64,000 bases of DNA from Cheilinus undulatus (taxonomy: Eukaryota; Chordata; Actinopteri; Labriformes; Labridae). The DNA is taken from the NCBI RefSeq assembly GCF_018320785.1, contig NC_054866.1, positions 36,185,000 to 36,248,999 on the forward strand. The letters are read 5' to 3'. Position numbers and translations under genes: made by a program. The notes under the pieces were generated by a model. That model worked only from the letters and a program-made list of their open reading frames with translations. It did no database searches and was not told the origin of the DNA. Positions 1 to 12,439 of this stretch are shown here, piece after piece (the stretch's first letter is position 1; every line of letters begins with the position of its first letter).

Positions 1-429
1 TTCATCAAGCGATCTGAGGGAACAGGCCCAGTAGTAAGTGTGACATATCCAGTGGCTTTTTTTTCCAGTGTACACAACACCGCTTTGGTCAAACTTTTAT
101 TAAAATAGAAGACTGTTTATAAAATACTGCACTTCAGAAGGTGTATTTACCAAACAGTAAATTGACATTTGAGTTTCATGGATTAGTTTCATATTATATT
201 CACACTGCGAGCAGTCTCACAGGCCTGCCCTCAGATTTGGCTGGGCCACTGCAAAACCGAGTGAAAGGGCGCTCCCCAGTTTTGATTTATTGATAATGTC
301 AGTGTGATGTGTGTTGGATTGATAGCATTGATGCTACAGACCTGGCTAACAGTCAGTTTGGAGCTGAAAAGTGAATCAAGCTATTATTAGGCTCTGATGT
401 AGAAATTATTTATTCGTGCTACTTTGAAA

Positions 430-960
430 CCTGTTCCATCACACTTCCCGTCAATTTTTGTCACATTTTTCCACTTTTCACCCACTCTGCAACTTTTTGC
501 CTCTTCTTTTAACCCACCTTTACCCAATTTTTGTAACTTTTGGCCCTTATATGCCAAATTAACCCGTTTTGCCACTTTTTGACGATTTTTCCCCTTCCTT
601 TTGCCACTTTTGACCAATATATGCACCTTGGTGCCCTATTTTGCCACTTTTAATCCATTTTTGCCAAGTTCTTACATATTTTTTCCACTTTAAAACATCT
701 TGCCACTTCTTCCCACTTTTTAAACAATTTTACCACTTCTTTTCACCACTTTTAACCCATTTTTGCAGCTTTTTTGTCATGCTTGCCAGTCCCTTTTTTG
801 GCCCTTTTTGTCACTTCATTTTGCCTCAATTCTAACCCACTTTTGCCAATTTCTCCTGCATTTTTTTTACCACTTTTAACTCTTCACCACTTCTTTTTGA
901 CACTTTTGCAGCTTTGTGCCCTGCTTGCTAGTTGTTTCTTCTTTTACCCATTTTTTGTTA
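430..960. repeat. pyrimidine-rich degenerate tandem repeat
   Basis: The tract repeats variants of TTTTGCCACTTTT and AACCCATTTTTGCC at irregular spacings of about 16-24 bases. It is strongly C/T-biased on the + strand. Short open frames on both strands are a by-product of the low complexity. No gene is supported. Confidence 0.75.
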
Positions 961-1008
961 TCTCTTGAAATCTCTTGAAATCATTTTCTTCTTTTCATTT
1001 ATCCCTTT

Positions 1009-1316
1009 AAAGTCAATTGTATCATATTCTATAATCGATTTCATGAGTCCTCTGTCAAGTAAACATGATCAATACTTTCCTAAAAAAAACCTTTAGTATA
1101 CAATCTGATAAATGCTAAGAAAAAATGCCCTTCAGTGCATTATCGGTTGCAAAAAACACACCTCATGTATCAAATGTGATTCAAAAAATATATACACGTG
1201 AAATGTTATAGCAGCTTTTCTGGAGAGGGATTTTATTTGAAGGTTTAATAAACATCTCAGTTCCAAAAAATGAGACTTTTCTGGCTATTGTTTGAGTTAT
1301 CAGCCTTTACAGTTGT
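1009..1316. repeat. diverged copy of a ~300-bp interspersed repeat
   Basis: It matches the stretches at about 2985-3283 and 7783-8081 in the same order of landmarks: a TGTATCATAT-type start, a CTGATAAATG block, an AATGCCCT block, TGTATCAAATG followed by ATACAAAAAATATATA, then AAACATxTCAGTTC and TTCTGGCTAT. This copy is clearly more diverged than the other two. No coding capacity is seen, so it looks like a non-autonomous element of unknown class. Confidence 0.6.
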
Positions 1317-2619
1317 TTCAGTGTCTTCTACTTTATTGTCTGGCATTCTTCTGTTTTTGCACATCATGGTTTAGCTTTCTTTCTTAATGACTGTCCTAAT
1401 CATTCACTTCAGTGTGCCGATCAACATTGTTCACATCATCAATAAACCATTTCTTTATTTTAACAAAAGTGGTTGAGATTTGAAAAAAGGCTATATTGTT
1501 CAAGAGCATAAATAAATGAAATTCATTTTTTTGTTACTTTGAGACTCTTTATCATTCAGGGTACATATAAAGTATGGTAAATATAAAATACACCTTAACT
1601 TTACAATAGACCATGACTCTGCTGACCTCCATGGGCTCCCAGTTCTGCTGGGCCCCTGAAAGCTCTCCCCTTTATCCCCTCTTATGGGCAGCCCTGAATC
1701 CCAGAATGCTTTGTGAGTAGCTTGCAGTATTAACCTTGAAGGCTACTTTTAACAGATTTTCTCCTTCATGATGTGGAATTCATTCATAAAACCAATAAGG
1801 AGTAACCAATAAGGCAGTAAGGTGTTACTCCTGAAAAAAGGAGATTACCTGTACATTACAACTCCAGGCATCTGGCACACATGAATAGGTGGGCTAAATG
1901 ATAAATAATTATGGATTCAGGAGTCCTGTCCCTCTCTCCCTGTAGATATGTTCTTAAAATGTACCTGCTTTGACTATAATTTTAAAACAAGAGGTAAAAT
2001 ATAAGACACCAGATATGGGCACTTATTCATACTTTCTCTGTGTCCCTGATAAAAAAGCATGAGTTCCCTATTTTCTTCTGAAATATCAACATTTCCACTC
2101 TAAGAGGAGTAAGCAAAGTAGGTTGGAGGGGTGTTGTGAAAGAGAGACATTTGTCTGCAACTAACATTCCTTTTCTCCGACACAGCCACCATCAGCATTT
2201 CCTCAGTGCTTGTGGAAATAGGAAAAAGGTCTAATTTACCACTATGTTGTAAAGCCAATGTGTAATTTAGAGGCAATCTGGAGGAGCTGTAACACAGCTG
2301 AGGAAACATTAAACCCCTATAAATAAAAGTGAGACAGGAGCAGACGTCGTACCTTTGGACAGCTCTCTCTGCTATCTTTATTGTTTATGTAAGATATATG
2401 TGCATGTTCTCCAAACAGACATCCCTTGTAAAGCATTTTCCCTCATAGATAAATACAGCATTTGGCTCTCAGGTGCATTATTTATGATGCTGTTAATTAC
2501 AATATAAGTGTATAAAAGTGATGACTGCCACACATTTACACCCATAAACTCAGATTACAAAGATGATGTCCTGATAGCAACCATGGCATCTTCAGCTCTT
2601 AACATAACATAGTACCTAA
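1317..2619. other. no gene recognised
   Basis: AT-rich sequence with only short open frames and no recognisable protein similarity. A small imperfect inverted repeat built from GGAGTAAC and GTTACTCC lies near 1800-1835. Nothing else is supported. Confidence 0.5.
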
Positions 2620-4396
2620 ACTTTAAATACGATTTTTTTTTTTTGGTCGTAAACTTTGAAAGATATGGAAAGCAAAGCCTGGGAGAGACTTTGGCTGCCA
2701 AAAACAAACTCTGTCATCTCGTTAACTCTGTAAATAGACTCACAGGTTGAGTCTAACACCAACTGGAGCAGTGACATCATTTAACATGACATCATTCAGG
2801 ACCATCTGCTGCGGCTCGTCTGCTCTATGTAAATGTCTTTACAGCACCTCAGATACCACGATGACATCACAAGAAAAACAGATCCTCATTATAGCTCTGA
2901 GGTCAGGCTGCTACTGAAGTCATGTTTGCTACTTGAATTGTTACCCTTAAGCAATTTTCATTTATGTCAATTTTAACCCCTCAAAGCTTGTTGTATCGTA
3001 TTTGATACACACTTTTATGATACCTCTATCTAATCAATAGGATCAATAAATTACTAAAAAAATCTGAATACAACCTGATAAATGATAAAAAATGCCCTCA
3101 AGTGGATTATCAGTTACCAAAAACACCTAATGTATCAAATGAGATACAAAAAATATATATGTCAAATTTTATGGAAATTTGTATTGTTTGGATTTCAGTA
3201 GAAAGGGAAATAAACATTTCAGTTCGAAAAAATGAGAATTCTGGCTATAATTTGTGTTTTCAGGCTTTAATGGGTTAAAGGTTTTTTAAAAAAATTGATC
3301 TAAATCCAATTTATAAGCAGTCAAGTAAACTCTTAACATGGCTTTGTTTTGACAAAGACATTGCACAAATATGTTTAGTTTGTTTCATAAAGCTTTACAT
3401 GCCTTAGAGCTTTCCAGGATAAAAATAGTTTAAATCTGAAGAAACTGAATACAATAGACAAAAAACCCTCATCTCAGCAGGTCCTTTTGTTGTTACTTCA
3501 TGCTACGTCACATTCCCGTGCTTGTGCTCCTTCACTTGCATCCGTGCCGCGCCTAGGCCCACTTCATCCTTCCATGCTGGGGCCGCGAAGAGTGCAGCGC
3601 CGATGCACAGAACGATTGCTCTCACACTGGCCAAACATACCTGGCTTCAGGCTGAAATGGACCCAGGCTCGGTACGGATGGCCTAGTGTGTGTGTGTGCC
3701 CCAAGACTTGGAGGACCAAGGACCAGGCTTTTGTCCCCATGATCAGACACCGGGAACGCCACACTGTGTTATTCAGCAAACCCATCACTCAATGCGTGAG
3801 TCCAAGTCTGCAGTTGATCTCAGCCTTGCAGTCAGTGGACTGCTGGGTTACACTGACAAAGCAGGTGTATCGCTCTTCAATTTCTACGCTGTAGTTGCAC
3901 AGATTTGATGGCAGCATCCAAGGCATCCCCAGATGCCTGCCTCTGTTACCCACCCCATTATTTGGTCCACGCAGGTACTGAGGGGGTGAATTCCACATAA
4001 TGAGGGGGTGTAGGGGCCAAGGCACTACCCTGTCTCACCCCAGAGTTAACTGGGAAGACGTCAGAGGTGGAGTCACACACACACTTCACAGCACTCTACC
4101 AGAATATTGGGCAGACATTAGCTGGATGAGCGCACATGGGATCCCGTGGAGCTTCAGAATCCTTTACAGGGCACCTCAAACATCTTCCCGTAGTCAACAT
4201 AGCCTGCAAGCAACCCTCTACTGGATCTCAAAAGTGCCAAGATGTGGTCTACTGTAGACCTCTCAGGTGTAAAGCCCAACTGTTCAGGCCACTGGTGTTG
4301 GAGCAGCAGATCACAGCTCCTGTTCAGCAGTATCAGTGCAAGGACCTTGCCAGGTACTGAGAGAAGTGTAATACTTGTTACACTCTCACTGATCCC
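2620..4396. repeat. direct segmental duplication, copy 1
   Basis: This block is nearly identical to 7418-9169 in the same orientation. The match runs from a shared CTTTAAATAC to a shared TCACTGATCCC, after which the two flanks diverge at once. It contains the ~300-bp repeat (about 2985-3283) and the 3' part of a decayed LINE. Copy 1 has a 28-base stretch near 3915-3942 that copy 2 lacks. Confidence 0.85.
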
Positions 4397-4810
4397 CCTT
4401 TTCCTTCCAGACAGGAACAACAATGCCCCTTTTCCAGTTGGTAGGCTTCCAGTCATCATGTCTAAGGAAGCAGGGGTAATCTTGTATGTGGAGGCAAATA
4501 GGGGCCATGGGTTTGTAGCATCAGCATTGTCCTTTCCTGGAGCATGCATGCACAGACTCTGGGCCTGTTTTAGGTGGCAATGCTGTTTGGGCTGTGATGG
4601 TCGTGTGGTAAGATAGGATAAAGAAGGATTGCGTGTTTGCATCACAGGTGGGGAGAGATCATTAACATTGAGGGGATTGGCTCTTGAAAGCCAGAGCTCA
4701 TTGTTCAACTCTCCTGAGGTACTATGTGACAAACTAAACAAAGCACCCAAGAGAGGTTCCCACCTGACAACCCTGGAAAGGCTTGCATCTTGCTGCCCAT
4801 TAGCATGCAC
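3487..4810 (-). pseudogene. decayed non-LTR retrotransposon (LINE) reverse transcriptase
   Basis: Read on the minus strand, about 4400-4150 encodes a recognisable reverse-transcriptase segment: RGISESVTSITLLSVPGKV, then PEQLGFTPERSTVDHILAL, then an AGYVDYGKMFE block corresponding to the AAYVDLKKAFD motif of fish LINEs. Further downstream on the minus strand, QSTDC...RLGLTH and LLNNTVWRSR match the usual region after the catalytic domain. The FADD catalytic box is missing and frames are broken. It would once have supplied the reverse transcriptase of a fish LINE and is now dead. The family cannot be assigned safely by eye. The part beyond 4396 is present only in this copy, and the stretch 4400-4810 is less certain to be LINE. 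Confidence 0.65.
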
Positions 4811-4934
4811 ATGGAGGTCAGTATTAAGGACTTTATGAGGTTTCGGATTTCTTGACTGATAACTTATTAATTCAGCAGGTCACAAGTACCTTGTGTTTAT
4901 TTCAAAGTCATTTTATAATCACAGTTGCAAGAGT

Positions 4935-6076
4935 ACCTGGATGCATCTGAGGACCTCCACTTCACATCGGAAGTCGGAAAATCGCCTGCATATCTCGTCT
5001 TCTAATACCGGAAGTCACTTGAAGTGAACGTCTTCTTCATTGTTTTCTCCTTGTGTCACCACCATGTTAATAGAGGCAAGTCCGCCAAGTAAGGAAATAC
5101 AAGTAGATGAAAAATTCGGGAGTTTTCGGGTTAATAAGCACATTGATAATGTTACATTTATTTTAATGAATCGATTTATGATCTAAATTCACGTATCACT
5201 GAGCACTGACATAATATGTGACGGGAGACTGGCTGGCCGCATGTCTGTGTTGCCACCATGTTGCCAGAGGCAAGTCGCTACGTCATTCAATACAGTAGAC
5301 AAGGATTGTGCAAGCTTTTGGAATAAAAAAGCTCAAACAATGAGATTGCATGGATTTAAAGGAATCATTTGTAACAAATGATAGATGTTAGAATTATAAT
5401 TGACAGTGAAACATAGAGGCAGAATCTGCTTTTTTGTATTTTCTAAGTTAAATGAAAAGATGTACTCCATGATTCAAAATAGAATAATTTAATATATAAT
5501 ACAGTTTCATATACGTATAGATATTTTTTATTTTTAATCTATATATACAAATTTATATATTAATCTGATTGTTTGACCTCTTGATTCTGATAACTTGCAC
5601 AACAAGGCCTTTTTCACCTGTATATGAAGTACTTCCGTTTATTGTGTGGGACCACTTCGGCCAAAATGGGCCATCTGCACGAAAAACGATTTATGACTTA
5701 TTTATGTACTTATATTTCACTATCAGTTGTTATTTTTATATGGGTCATTTATTAAATGATTCATTAAAATCCATGTAATCTCGTCATTTGAGCTTTTATT
5801 TCCGATAACGTGCACAGTCCTTGTCCACTGTATTGAATGACTTAGCGACTTGCCTCAGGGAACAAGGTGGAGACGTCAGTGTCCTGCCAGCCAAACTCCC
5901 GTCGCATATTATATCTGTGCAAAGTGATACTTGAATTTGCCGCCTATATTAATATGCACAAAGAAAACAACGAAGAAGCGGTTCAGTTCAAGTGACTTCT
6001 GGTATAAAAAGACAAGATATGGCAGCGCTCGTCCGATTTCCAGTGTGGAGTGGAGGTCCTCCGATGCATCCAGGTC
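4935..6076. mobile_element. long-inverted-repeat (fold-back type) non-autonomous transposon
   Basis: The left arm (about 4935-5370) and right arm (about 5745-6076) are reverse complements of each other over several hundred bases. Outer ends pair ACCTGGATGCATC with GATGCATCCAGGT. Inner landmarks are GAGGCAAGTCGCTA pairing with TAGCGACTTGCCTC, and AAAGCTCAAA pairing with TTTGAGCTTT. The left arm carries roughly 100 extra bases around 5085-5195. The AT-rich loop (about 5371-5744) has no convincing coding region. Superfamily is unknown, and no clear target-site duplication was found. Confidence 0.75.
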
Positions 6077-7417
6077 CCTCTCCACAGTAATGGCTTCTGC
6101 CCTGGTTTGCACTTGACACTGACCTTTATGCATATGAATTCCACATGATTGTGGTTAACAGCTGAAGCCGACACTCTATGCCCTGTCTCTTTGGCCTATC
6201 TGCTGCCCACTGTATGCAGACAGGTCTATGCTGAGTACATAGACACCATGTCAAATATGCCTGGTATCCCACCCTGGATAGTCTCTCAAAGAGATCTGTT
6301 GTCCCGCTTTTCTTCCATTCCTAAGCCACAGCTCCACATCCTGCTTACACAGGAAAAAGGCTAGGGATAACCAGACATACTTTGACACCTTGGATGAGAA
6401 TTCAAAAAAAGAATACTGCTGTGAGGTGCCAATGGCATTTACAGTATTTTTTAAATAATTCTTTCTTTGTACTTACTATACTGAGTCCATTCCACCTTTT
6501 TAATGTGTGGTAATACTTATTCTTTCAAAAAGAGTTACTGGGACTTTATCTGAGGTGGAAAAGTGTTGTAAATGTGAATTAAACTTGAAGCAAAGGTACA
6601 AAAAATACTGATGGCCCTGGTGACATATGAATCAACAGAGCCAACATAAATGTTCATCATTTTAATGCAACCCTACAACATACTGGATACTTACTGTAAA
6701 ATAAATGTCACTGTAGAAATGAACTGCACTCGCACCATCTTTTCTAGTCTTCCGCCCTTTCCCAAAGGTCTTTTAAAATGCAATGATAGATTTTATTGCT
6801 TCAAGTTTTCAAGAGATTTTTTTGGATAATGGTTGCATTTTATTTTATCCAGCAGAAAGAGAGCAGCATTAGCACTCATTTTGACAGATTTACTGTTGGA
6901 TAGAAAAAATTAACCTCACTCTCACTCACAGAGTCACTCTCTTTTGAGCTCCGTCTTTTTCTTCACCAAACAGTTAAGCAATTTTTTATTGGCTCTTTTA
7001 ACCTCAAAGCCTTGTTTGGAATGCATTTTGTAGTTTCTCCTACTTCTTTGGGATAACCTGATAAGTTTAAAATGTCAGCCTTGTCTTTGCATACAGATTA
7101 GTTTTTAGAAAAAATGTTGTCTGCAAATCTCACAAAGGTCCTGTTTCTGCAGAAAATATTGCATTCGGTAGGTTTTTGTGCAGATGTGTTAGCTGTTTGT
7201 CAGCGAGTTAGTCAGTTGTTGGAGGTGCTCAGTCAGTCATTGAGAGTGATATGGTGTAGTAATTTTTCTAGTTATTTTGATGATGGATCACAAGGACTTG
7301 TTAAGGCCATGCATAAAACAATCTACTAAAAGTTCTAAAATTCTTTTCAAAAGTTTCCATTCCAAAATCTACACCAATTCCCCAAAAATCAAACAAATTA
7401 CCTAAATATCTGCCTCC
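6077..7417. other. no gene recognised
   Basis: AT-rich spacer between the inverted-repeat element and the second duplication copy. The open frames at 6149-6364 and 7114-7329 are short and show no recognisable domain. Nothing is supported here. Confidence 0.5.
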
Positions 7418-9169
7418 ACTTTAAATACCGTTTTTTTTTTGGTCATAAACTTTGAAAGATATGGAAAGCAAAGCCTGGGAGAGACTTTGGCTGCCAAAAA
7501 CAAACTCTGTCATCTCGTTAACTCTGTAAATAGACTCACAGGTTGAGTCTAACACCAACTGGAGCAGTGACATCATTTAACATGACATCATTCAGGACCA
7601 CCTGCTGCGGCTCGTCTGCTCTATGTAAATGTCTTTACAGCACCTCAGATACCACGATGACATCACAAGAAAAACAGATCCTCATTATAGCTCTGAGGTC
7701 AGGCTGCTACTGAAGTCATGTTTGCTACTTGAATTGTTACCCTTAAGCAATTTTCATTTATGTCAATTTTAACCCCTCAAAGCTTGTTGTATCGTATTTG
7801 ATACATACTTTTATTCTACCTCTATCTAATCAATAGGATCAATAAATTACTAAAAAGAACTTCTGAATACAATCTGATAAATGATAAAAATGCCCTCAAG
7901 TGGATTATCAGTTACCAGAAAACACCTAATGTATCAAATGAGATACAAAAAATATATATGTCAAATTTTATGGAAATTTGTATTGTTTGGATTTCAGTAG
8001 AAAGTGAAATAAACATTTCAGTTCGAAAAAATTAGAATTCTGGCTATAATTTGTGTTTTCATGCTTTAATGGGTTAAAGGTTTTTTTTTTTAAAATGGAT
8101 CTAAATCCAATTTATAAGCAGTCAAGTAAACTCTTAACATGGCTTTGATTTGACAAAGACGTTGCACAAATATGTTTAGTTTGTTTCATAAAGCTTTACA
8201 TGCCTTGGAGCTTTCCAGGATAAAAATAGTTTAAATCTGAAGAAACTGAATACAATAGACAAAAAACCCTCATCTCAGCAGGTCCTTTTGTTGTTACTTC
8301 ATGCTACGTCACATTCCCGTGCTTGTGCTCCTTCATTTGCATCCGTGCCGCACCTAGGCCCACTTCATCCTTCCATGCTGGGGCCGCGAAATGTGCAGCG
8401 CCGAAGCACAGAACGATTGCTCTCACACTGGCCAAACATACCAGACTTCAGGCTGAAATGGACCCAGGCTCGGTACGGATGGCCTAGTGTGTGTGTGTGC
8501 CCCAAGACTTGGAGGACCAAGGACCAGGCTTTTGTCCCCATGGTCAGATACCGGGAACGCCACACTGTGTTATTCAGCAAACCCATCACTCAATGCGTGA
8601 GTCCAAGTCTGCAGTTGATCTCAGCCTTGCAGTCAGTGGACTGCTGGGTTACACTGACAAAGTAGATGCATCGCTCTTCAATTTCTACGCTGTAGTTGCA
8701 CAGATTTGATGGCCTCTGTTACCCACCCCATTATTTGGTCCACGCAGGTACTGAGGGGGTGAATTCCACATAATGAGGGGGTGTAGGGGCAAAGGCACTA
8801 CCCTGTCTCACCCCAGAGTTAACTGGGAAGAAGTCAGAGGTGGAGTCACACACACACTTCACAGCACTCTACCAGAATATTGGGCAGACATTAGCTGGAT
8901 GAGCGCACATGGGATCCCGTGGAGCTTCAGAATCCTTTACAGGGCACCTCAAACATCTTCCCGTAGTCAACATAGCCTGCAAACAACCCTCTACTGGATC
9001 TCAAAAGTGCCAGGATGTGGTCTACTGTAGACCTCTCAGGTGTAAAGCCCAACTGTTCAGGCCACTGGTGTTGGAGCAGCAGATCACAGCTCCTGTTCAG
9101 CAGTATCAGTGCAAGGACCTTGCCAGGTACTGAGAGAAGTGTAATACTTGTTACACTCTCACTGATCCC
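7418..9169. repeat. direct segmental duplication, copy 2
   Basis: Second copy of the block at 2620-4396, same orientation, starting 4798 bases downstream of the first. Differences are scattered substitutions, a poly-T length change and a 28-base deletion near 8713. The sharp break after TCACTGATCCC marks the end of homology. Confidence 0.85.
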
Positions 9170-9172
9170 ACT
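8288..9172 (-). pseudogene. decayed LINE reverse transcriptase, second copy
   Basis: Same minus-strand fragment as in copy 1, with RGISESVTSITLLSVPGKV-like translation (here SGISESV...) and PEQLGFTPERSTVDHILAL. It is truncated at the duplication boundary, so it lacks the 5' extension present beyond 4396 in copy 1. It is non-functional. Confidence 0.65.
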
Positions 9173-10429
9173 TTCATTCTGAAACGTATTGTATGCATAA
9201 AGTATTCCATAAAAGGTATTCCAATTTTTTTTCAAATATTCCACAAATGTTTCAGAGAAACTGAACTATCATAAAATCCTATATTTTCCAATAAAAGTTT
9301 TCGAAAAAATTCCATGTGAATTCCTGAAAAATGCAAGCAAATACCCCAAATTACCCAATTGAAATGATGGTGATCTCCCAAAACAAATTCCCCAAATTTC
9401 AATGAAAAGATTTCCCAATCTCCTGTAAAGAATTTAATTCTGTCTTTTTTGGTATCCCTGTAGACAAACAGTGCTTCTTATTTTGTGATAATAATGATTA
9501 TAATACCATCATCCTGCTGCCTTGTAACATTAAATGTATGACTCATCCAGAATCTTTAACTGAAAATGTAAACAAAGGCCGAAACTGCAGCCTGAGAACC
9601 ACTTCACCTGTAAACTTCTCCATCGCAGAGGCATTGCAAATATCTTTTATCTACATTGTCCTCATAGAGGATGAATGTGACTTGAATGCCAAATACTGAC
9701 AACTAGTTTTTGTGGAGATTTTGGCTAAAATCTCTTTGCTGTGATCAATACTGGCTGAAATGGAAGGGTGATATTTTTCCAAAACTATACATTTCTGGTC
9801 TGATACACTCAGATACAGTGATTTAAGAGGGCATGGAAGACTTCTAGGGACATCAGCAACCTCTGGTGACATTGTGGGTTTCTCAATGTTTAACACATAC
9901 CATTTTATAGGTCATACACTCTTATTTTATATTAAAGTTGGGCTTAAGTTCACTTCACAGTTGGATGGACACAAAAATTAAAACTGAGTTAATGAAACTA
10001 AAGAATCAGGTGCGTAAGCCAGGCACTGTTTAGTAGGTCATTCATTGATGCATATTCCAGACCTGAGAGATGAGCATGGATTTGTGTAGTAATACCAAAA
10101 TAAAAGGAGTTGCTAGGTGAGCTGTGGATGAAATCAATCACATCATTCACTGATATAAACGTAAGAGAAGGAGCCAGCTGGATCCAAAGATTAACGTGTG
10201 TGTGTGTGTGTCTGTAAACCTCTGATGCAGACGGTCAACACACCCACACCGACAACATGAGGCTCATGAGAGAAGAAGGAATGTTCTTAGGTCAGCAGCT
10301 GTAGAGCAGCCAAAACGATCCCAAAGACAAAAATCAGCAGTAGAGGGGCAAATAGATGATTACCATGAAACTTGTCAAGCGTTAACATAGAATATGTGCA
10401 TTTTGAATAATGAGAACTTTAATTATATA
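9173..10429. other. no gene recognised
   Basis: AT-rich spacer with a short (TG)n run near 10197-10210. The minus-strand open frame at 9651-9896 has no recognisable domain. Confidence 0.45.
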
Positions 10430-10689
10430 GCTCTGTTTAAAACACACACTTAGAAAGTGCTTCACAAATCCCAAAAGGGGCAGACGGATAAGCAAACAAC
10501 CAACATACCCTATGTTCAATTACGAACACAAGTACATACACACACACAAAAATAAAACAGTAATCTATAAAAAATGAGTTTTTAGCAGCTTATCAAAAAC
10601 TACAGATTCAGCAGACCTGATGTTATTAGGAAGATTGTTCCAAGGTTCAGGAGCTGCCACTGCAATTGCACGATCACCTCTGGATTTAA

Positions 10690-11955
10690 AGGGCTACATA
10701 TTTTACCACAAGTTTATATTGGTCCCAAAGGTCCCCAAAACATGCCTGTGAAGTTTGTTGCCAAAAAAAAAAAACACTCAAGTATTGGATTTTTGTATGT
10801 CTAAAAAACCCTCTGTTTCAGCCCTTCTCAGAACATGCTGTTTCTGTGTCTGTGGCTTAAAATGTTAATGAGCTACACTTTATTGCCAAAAGCATTCACT
10901 CACCCATCCAAATAATTGAAATCAGGTGTTCCAATAACTCCCATAGCCACAGGTGTATAAAATCAAGTACCTTTGCAGACTGTTTCTACAAACATTTGTG
11001 AAAGAATGGATCACCTCAGGAGCTCAGTGAATTCCAGCGTGGTACTGTGATAGGATGCCACCTGTGCAACAAGTCCAGTCGTGAAATTTCCTCGCTCCTA
11101 AATATTCCACAGCCAACTGTCAGTGGTTTTATAACAAAGTGGAAGTGATTGGGAATAACAGCAACTCAGCCACAAAGTGGTAGGCCACGTAAAATGACGG
11201 AGCGGGGTCAGTGGATGCTGAGGCACATAGTGCTCAGAGGTCGCCAACTTTCAACAGACCTCCAAACTTCATGTGGCTTTCAGATAAGCTCAAGAACAGT
11301 GCATAGAGAGCTTCATGGAATGGGTTTCCATGGCTGAGCAGCTGCATCCAAGCCATACATCACCAAGTACAATGCAAAGTGTCAGATGCAGTGGTGTAAA
11401 GCACGCCGCCGCTGGACTCTAGACCAGTGGAGACGCGTTCTCTGGAGTGACAAATCACGCTTCTCCATCTGGCAATCTGATGGACGAGTCTGTTTTTGGC
11501 AGTTGCCAGGAGAACAGTACTTGTCTGACTGCATTGTGCCAGGTGTAAAGTTTGGTGGAGGGGGATTATGGTGTGGGGTTGTTTTTCAGGAGCTGGGCTT
11601 GGCCCCTTAGTTCCAGTGAAAGGAACTCTGAATGCTTCAGCATACCAAGAGATTTTGGACAATTCCATGCTCCCAACTTTGTGGGAACAGTTTGAGGATG
11701 GCCCCTTCCTGTTCCAACATGACTGTGCACCAGTGCACAAAGCCAGGTCCATAAAGACATGGATGAGAGAGTTTGGTGTGGATGAACTTGACTGGCCTGC
11801 ACAGAGTCCTGACCTCAATCTGACAGAAAACCTTTGGGATGAATCAGAGCCGAGACTGAAATTTTTACGATTCTTGAGGGGATTGTGGACAGGCCAGGGG
11901 CACATATTTTTGTTAGAAAAACCGGAGAAAGTGATTTTTGCATAATATTTCCCCT
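10690..11955. mobile_element. TTAA-flanked (piggyBac-like) non-autonomous element
   Basis: The ends are short inverted repeats, AGGGCTACATATTTTA on the left and the reverse complement of AATATTTCCCCT on the right. Each end is directly flanked by TTAA (10686-10689 and 11956-11959), the target-site duplication of piggyBac-type transposons. It encodes no transposase of its own. Its interior is occupied by a truncated Tc1 element. The superfamily call rests on the TTAA sites and needs a database match. Confidence 0.55.
10876..11842 (+). pseudogene. truncated Tc1/mariner transposase
   Basis: Starts after a TA with a Tc1-type terminal sequence (CACTTTATTGCCAAAAGC) of a family common in fish. Downstream, the + strand encodes pieces of a Tc1 transposase, normally a nuclear DDE recombinase of about 340 residues that cuts and pastes the element at TA sites. 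VLWSDKSRFSIWQSDGR matches the WSDE region, MVWGCFS the segment after it, [10 protein letters not shown] the QDNxPxH-like region and [12 protein letters not shown] the final DDE-region block. Frames change between 11200 and 11570. The protein stops at NLWD, where sequence switches to unrelated DNA, so the C-terminus and right terminal repeat are gone. It is inactive. Confidence 0.85.
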
Positions 11956-12439
11956 TTAAAATTTAAACGAGGGACTGTTAGAAGACCCTGATCAGATGAC
12001 TGGAGGCGGTGACTGCAAGAGTAACTGCTCAGTAGAGCTAGGCCATGCAGGACCTTGTATGTAATTAATTAAATTTATAAATTGATCCTAAAAGTAACTG
12101 AAAGCCAATGAAGAGATGCAAGAACTGGAGTGACATGGGAATGATGACTAGTATGTGTTAATAACCTAGCTTCTCCATTTAGTAAAGACTGAAGACGTGA
12201 AATGGAGAACTAAGTGATGCCAGAGAAGAGAGTTACAGTAGTCTAATTGGTAATGATAATGTTCTAAAATGTGTTGTTCAATCCAATTATGCGCTGTTAT
12301 TAAGCCCGGTGTTTGAGCTATTCTGTTTGCCTCTGCTGCACTTGTTGTCAGATTGTGAGCATGTGAGCTGTAAAGGTTTTCACATCTGTTAGTGGTGTTA
12401 TCAGGCTGCAGAGATACAGATTATAGGCTGTAAATTACG

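Larger units (their letters stand above)
10430..12270. repeat. outer interspersed repeat, split by later insertions
   Basis: The left part (about 10430-10689) and right part (about 11960-12270) read as two halves of one fish repeat family. The left half has an AAGTGCTTCACAAA and TTGTTCCAAGGTTCAGGAGC section. The right half has CCATGCAGGACCTTGTATG, AAAGCCAATGAAGAGATGC and GAGTTACAGTAGTC sections. They are separated exactly by the TTAA-flanked insertion at 10690-11955. The family class is inferred from general familiarity, not a search. Confidence 0.45.

Noticed and set aside
387-968. Open frames on both strands in the pyrimidine-rich tract
   Set aside because: Low-complexity composition with no stop codons by chance.
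3487-4838. Several + strand frames overlapping the LINE fragment
   Set aside because: They are the antisense of a minus-strand reverse-transcriptase remnant, and the frames repeat identically in the second duplication copy.
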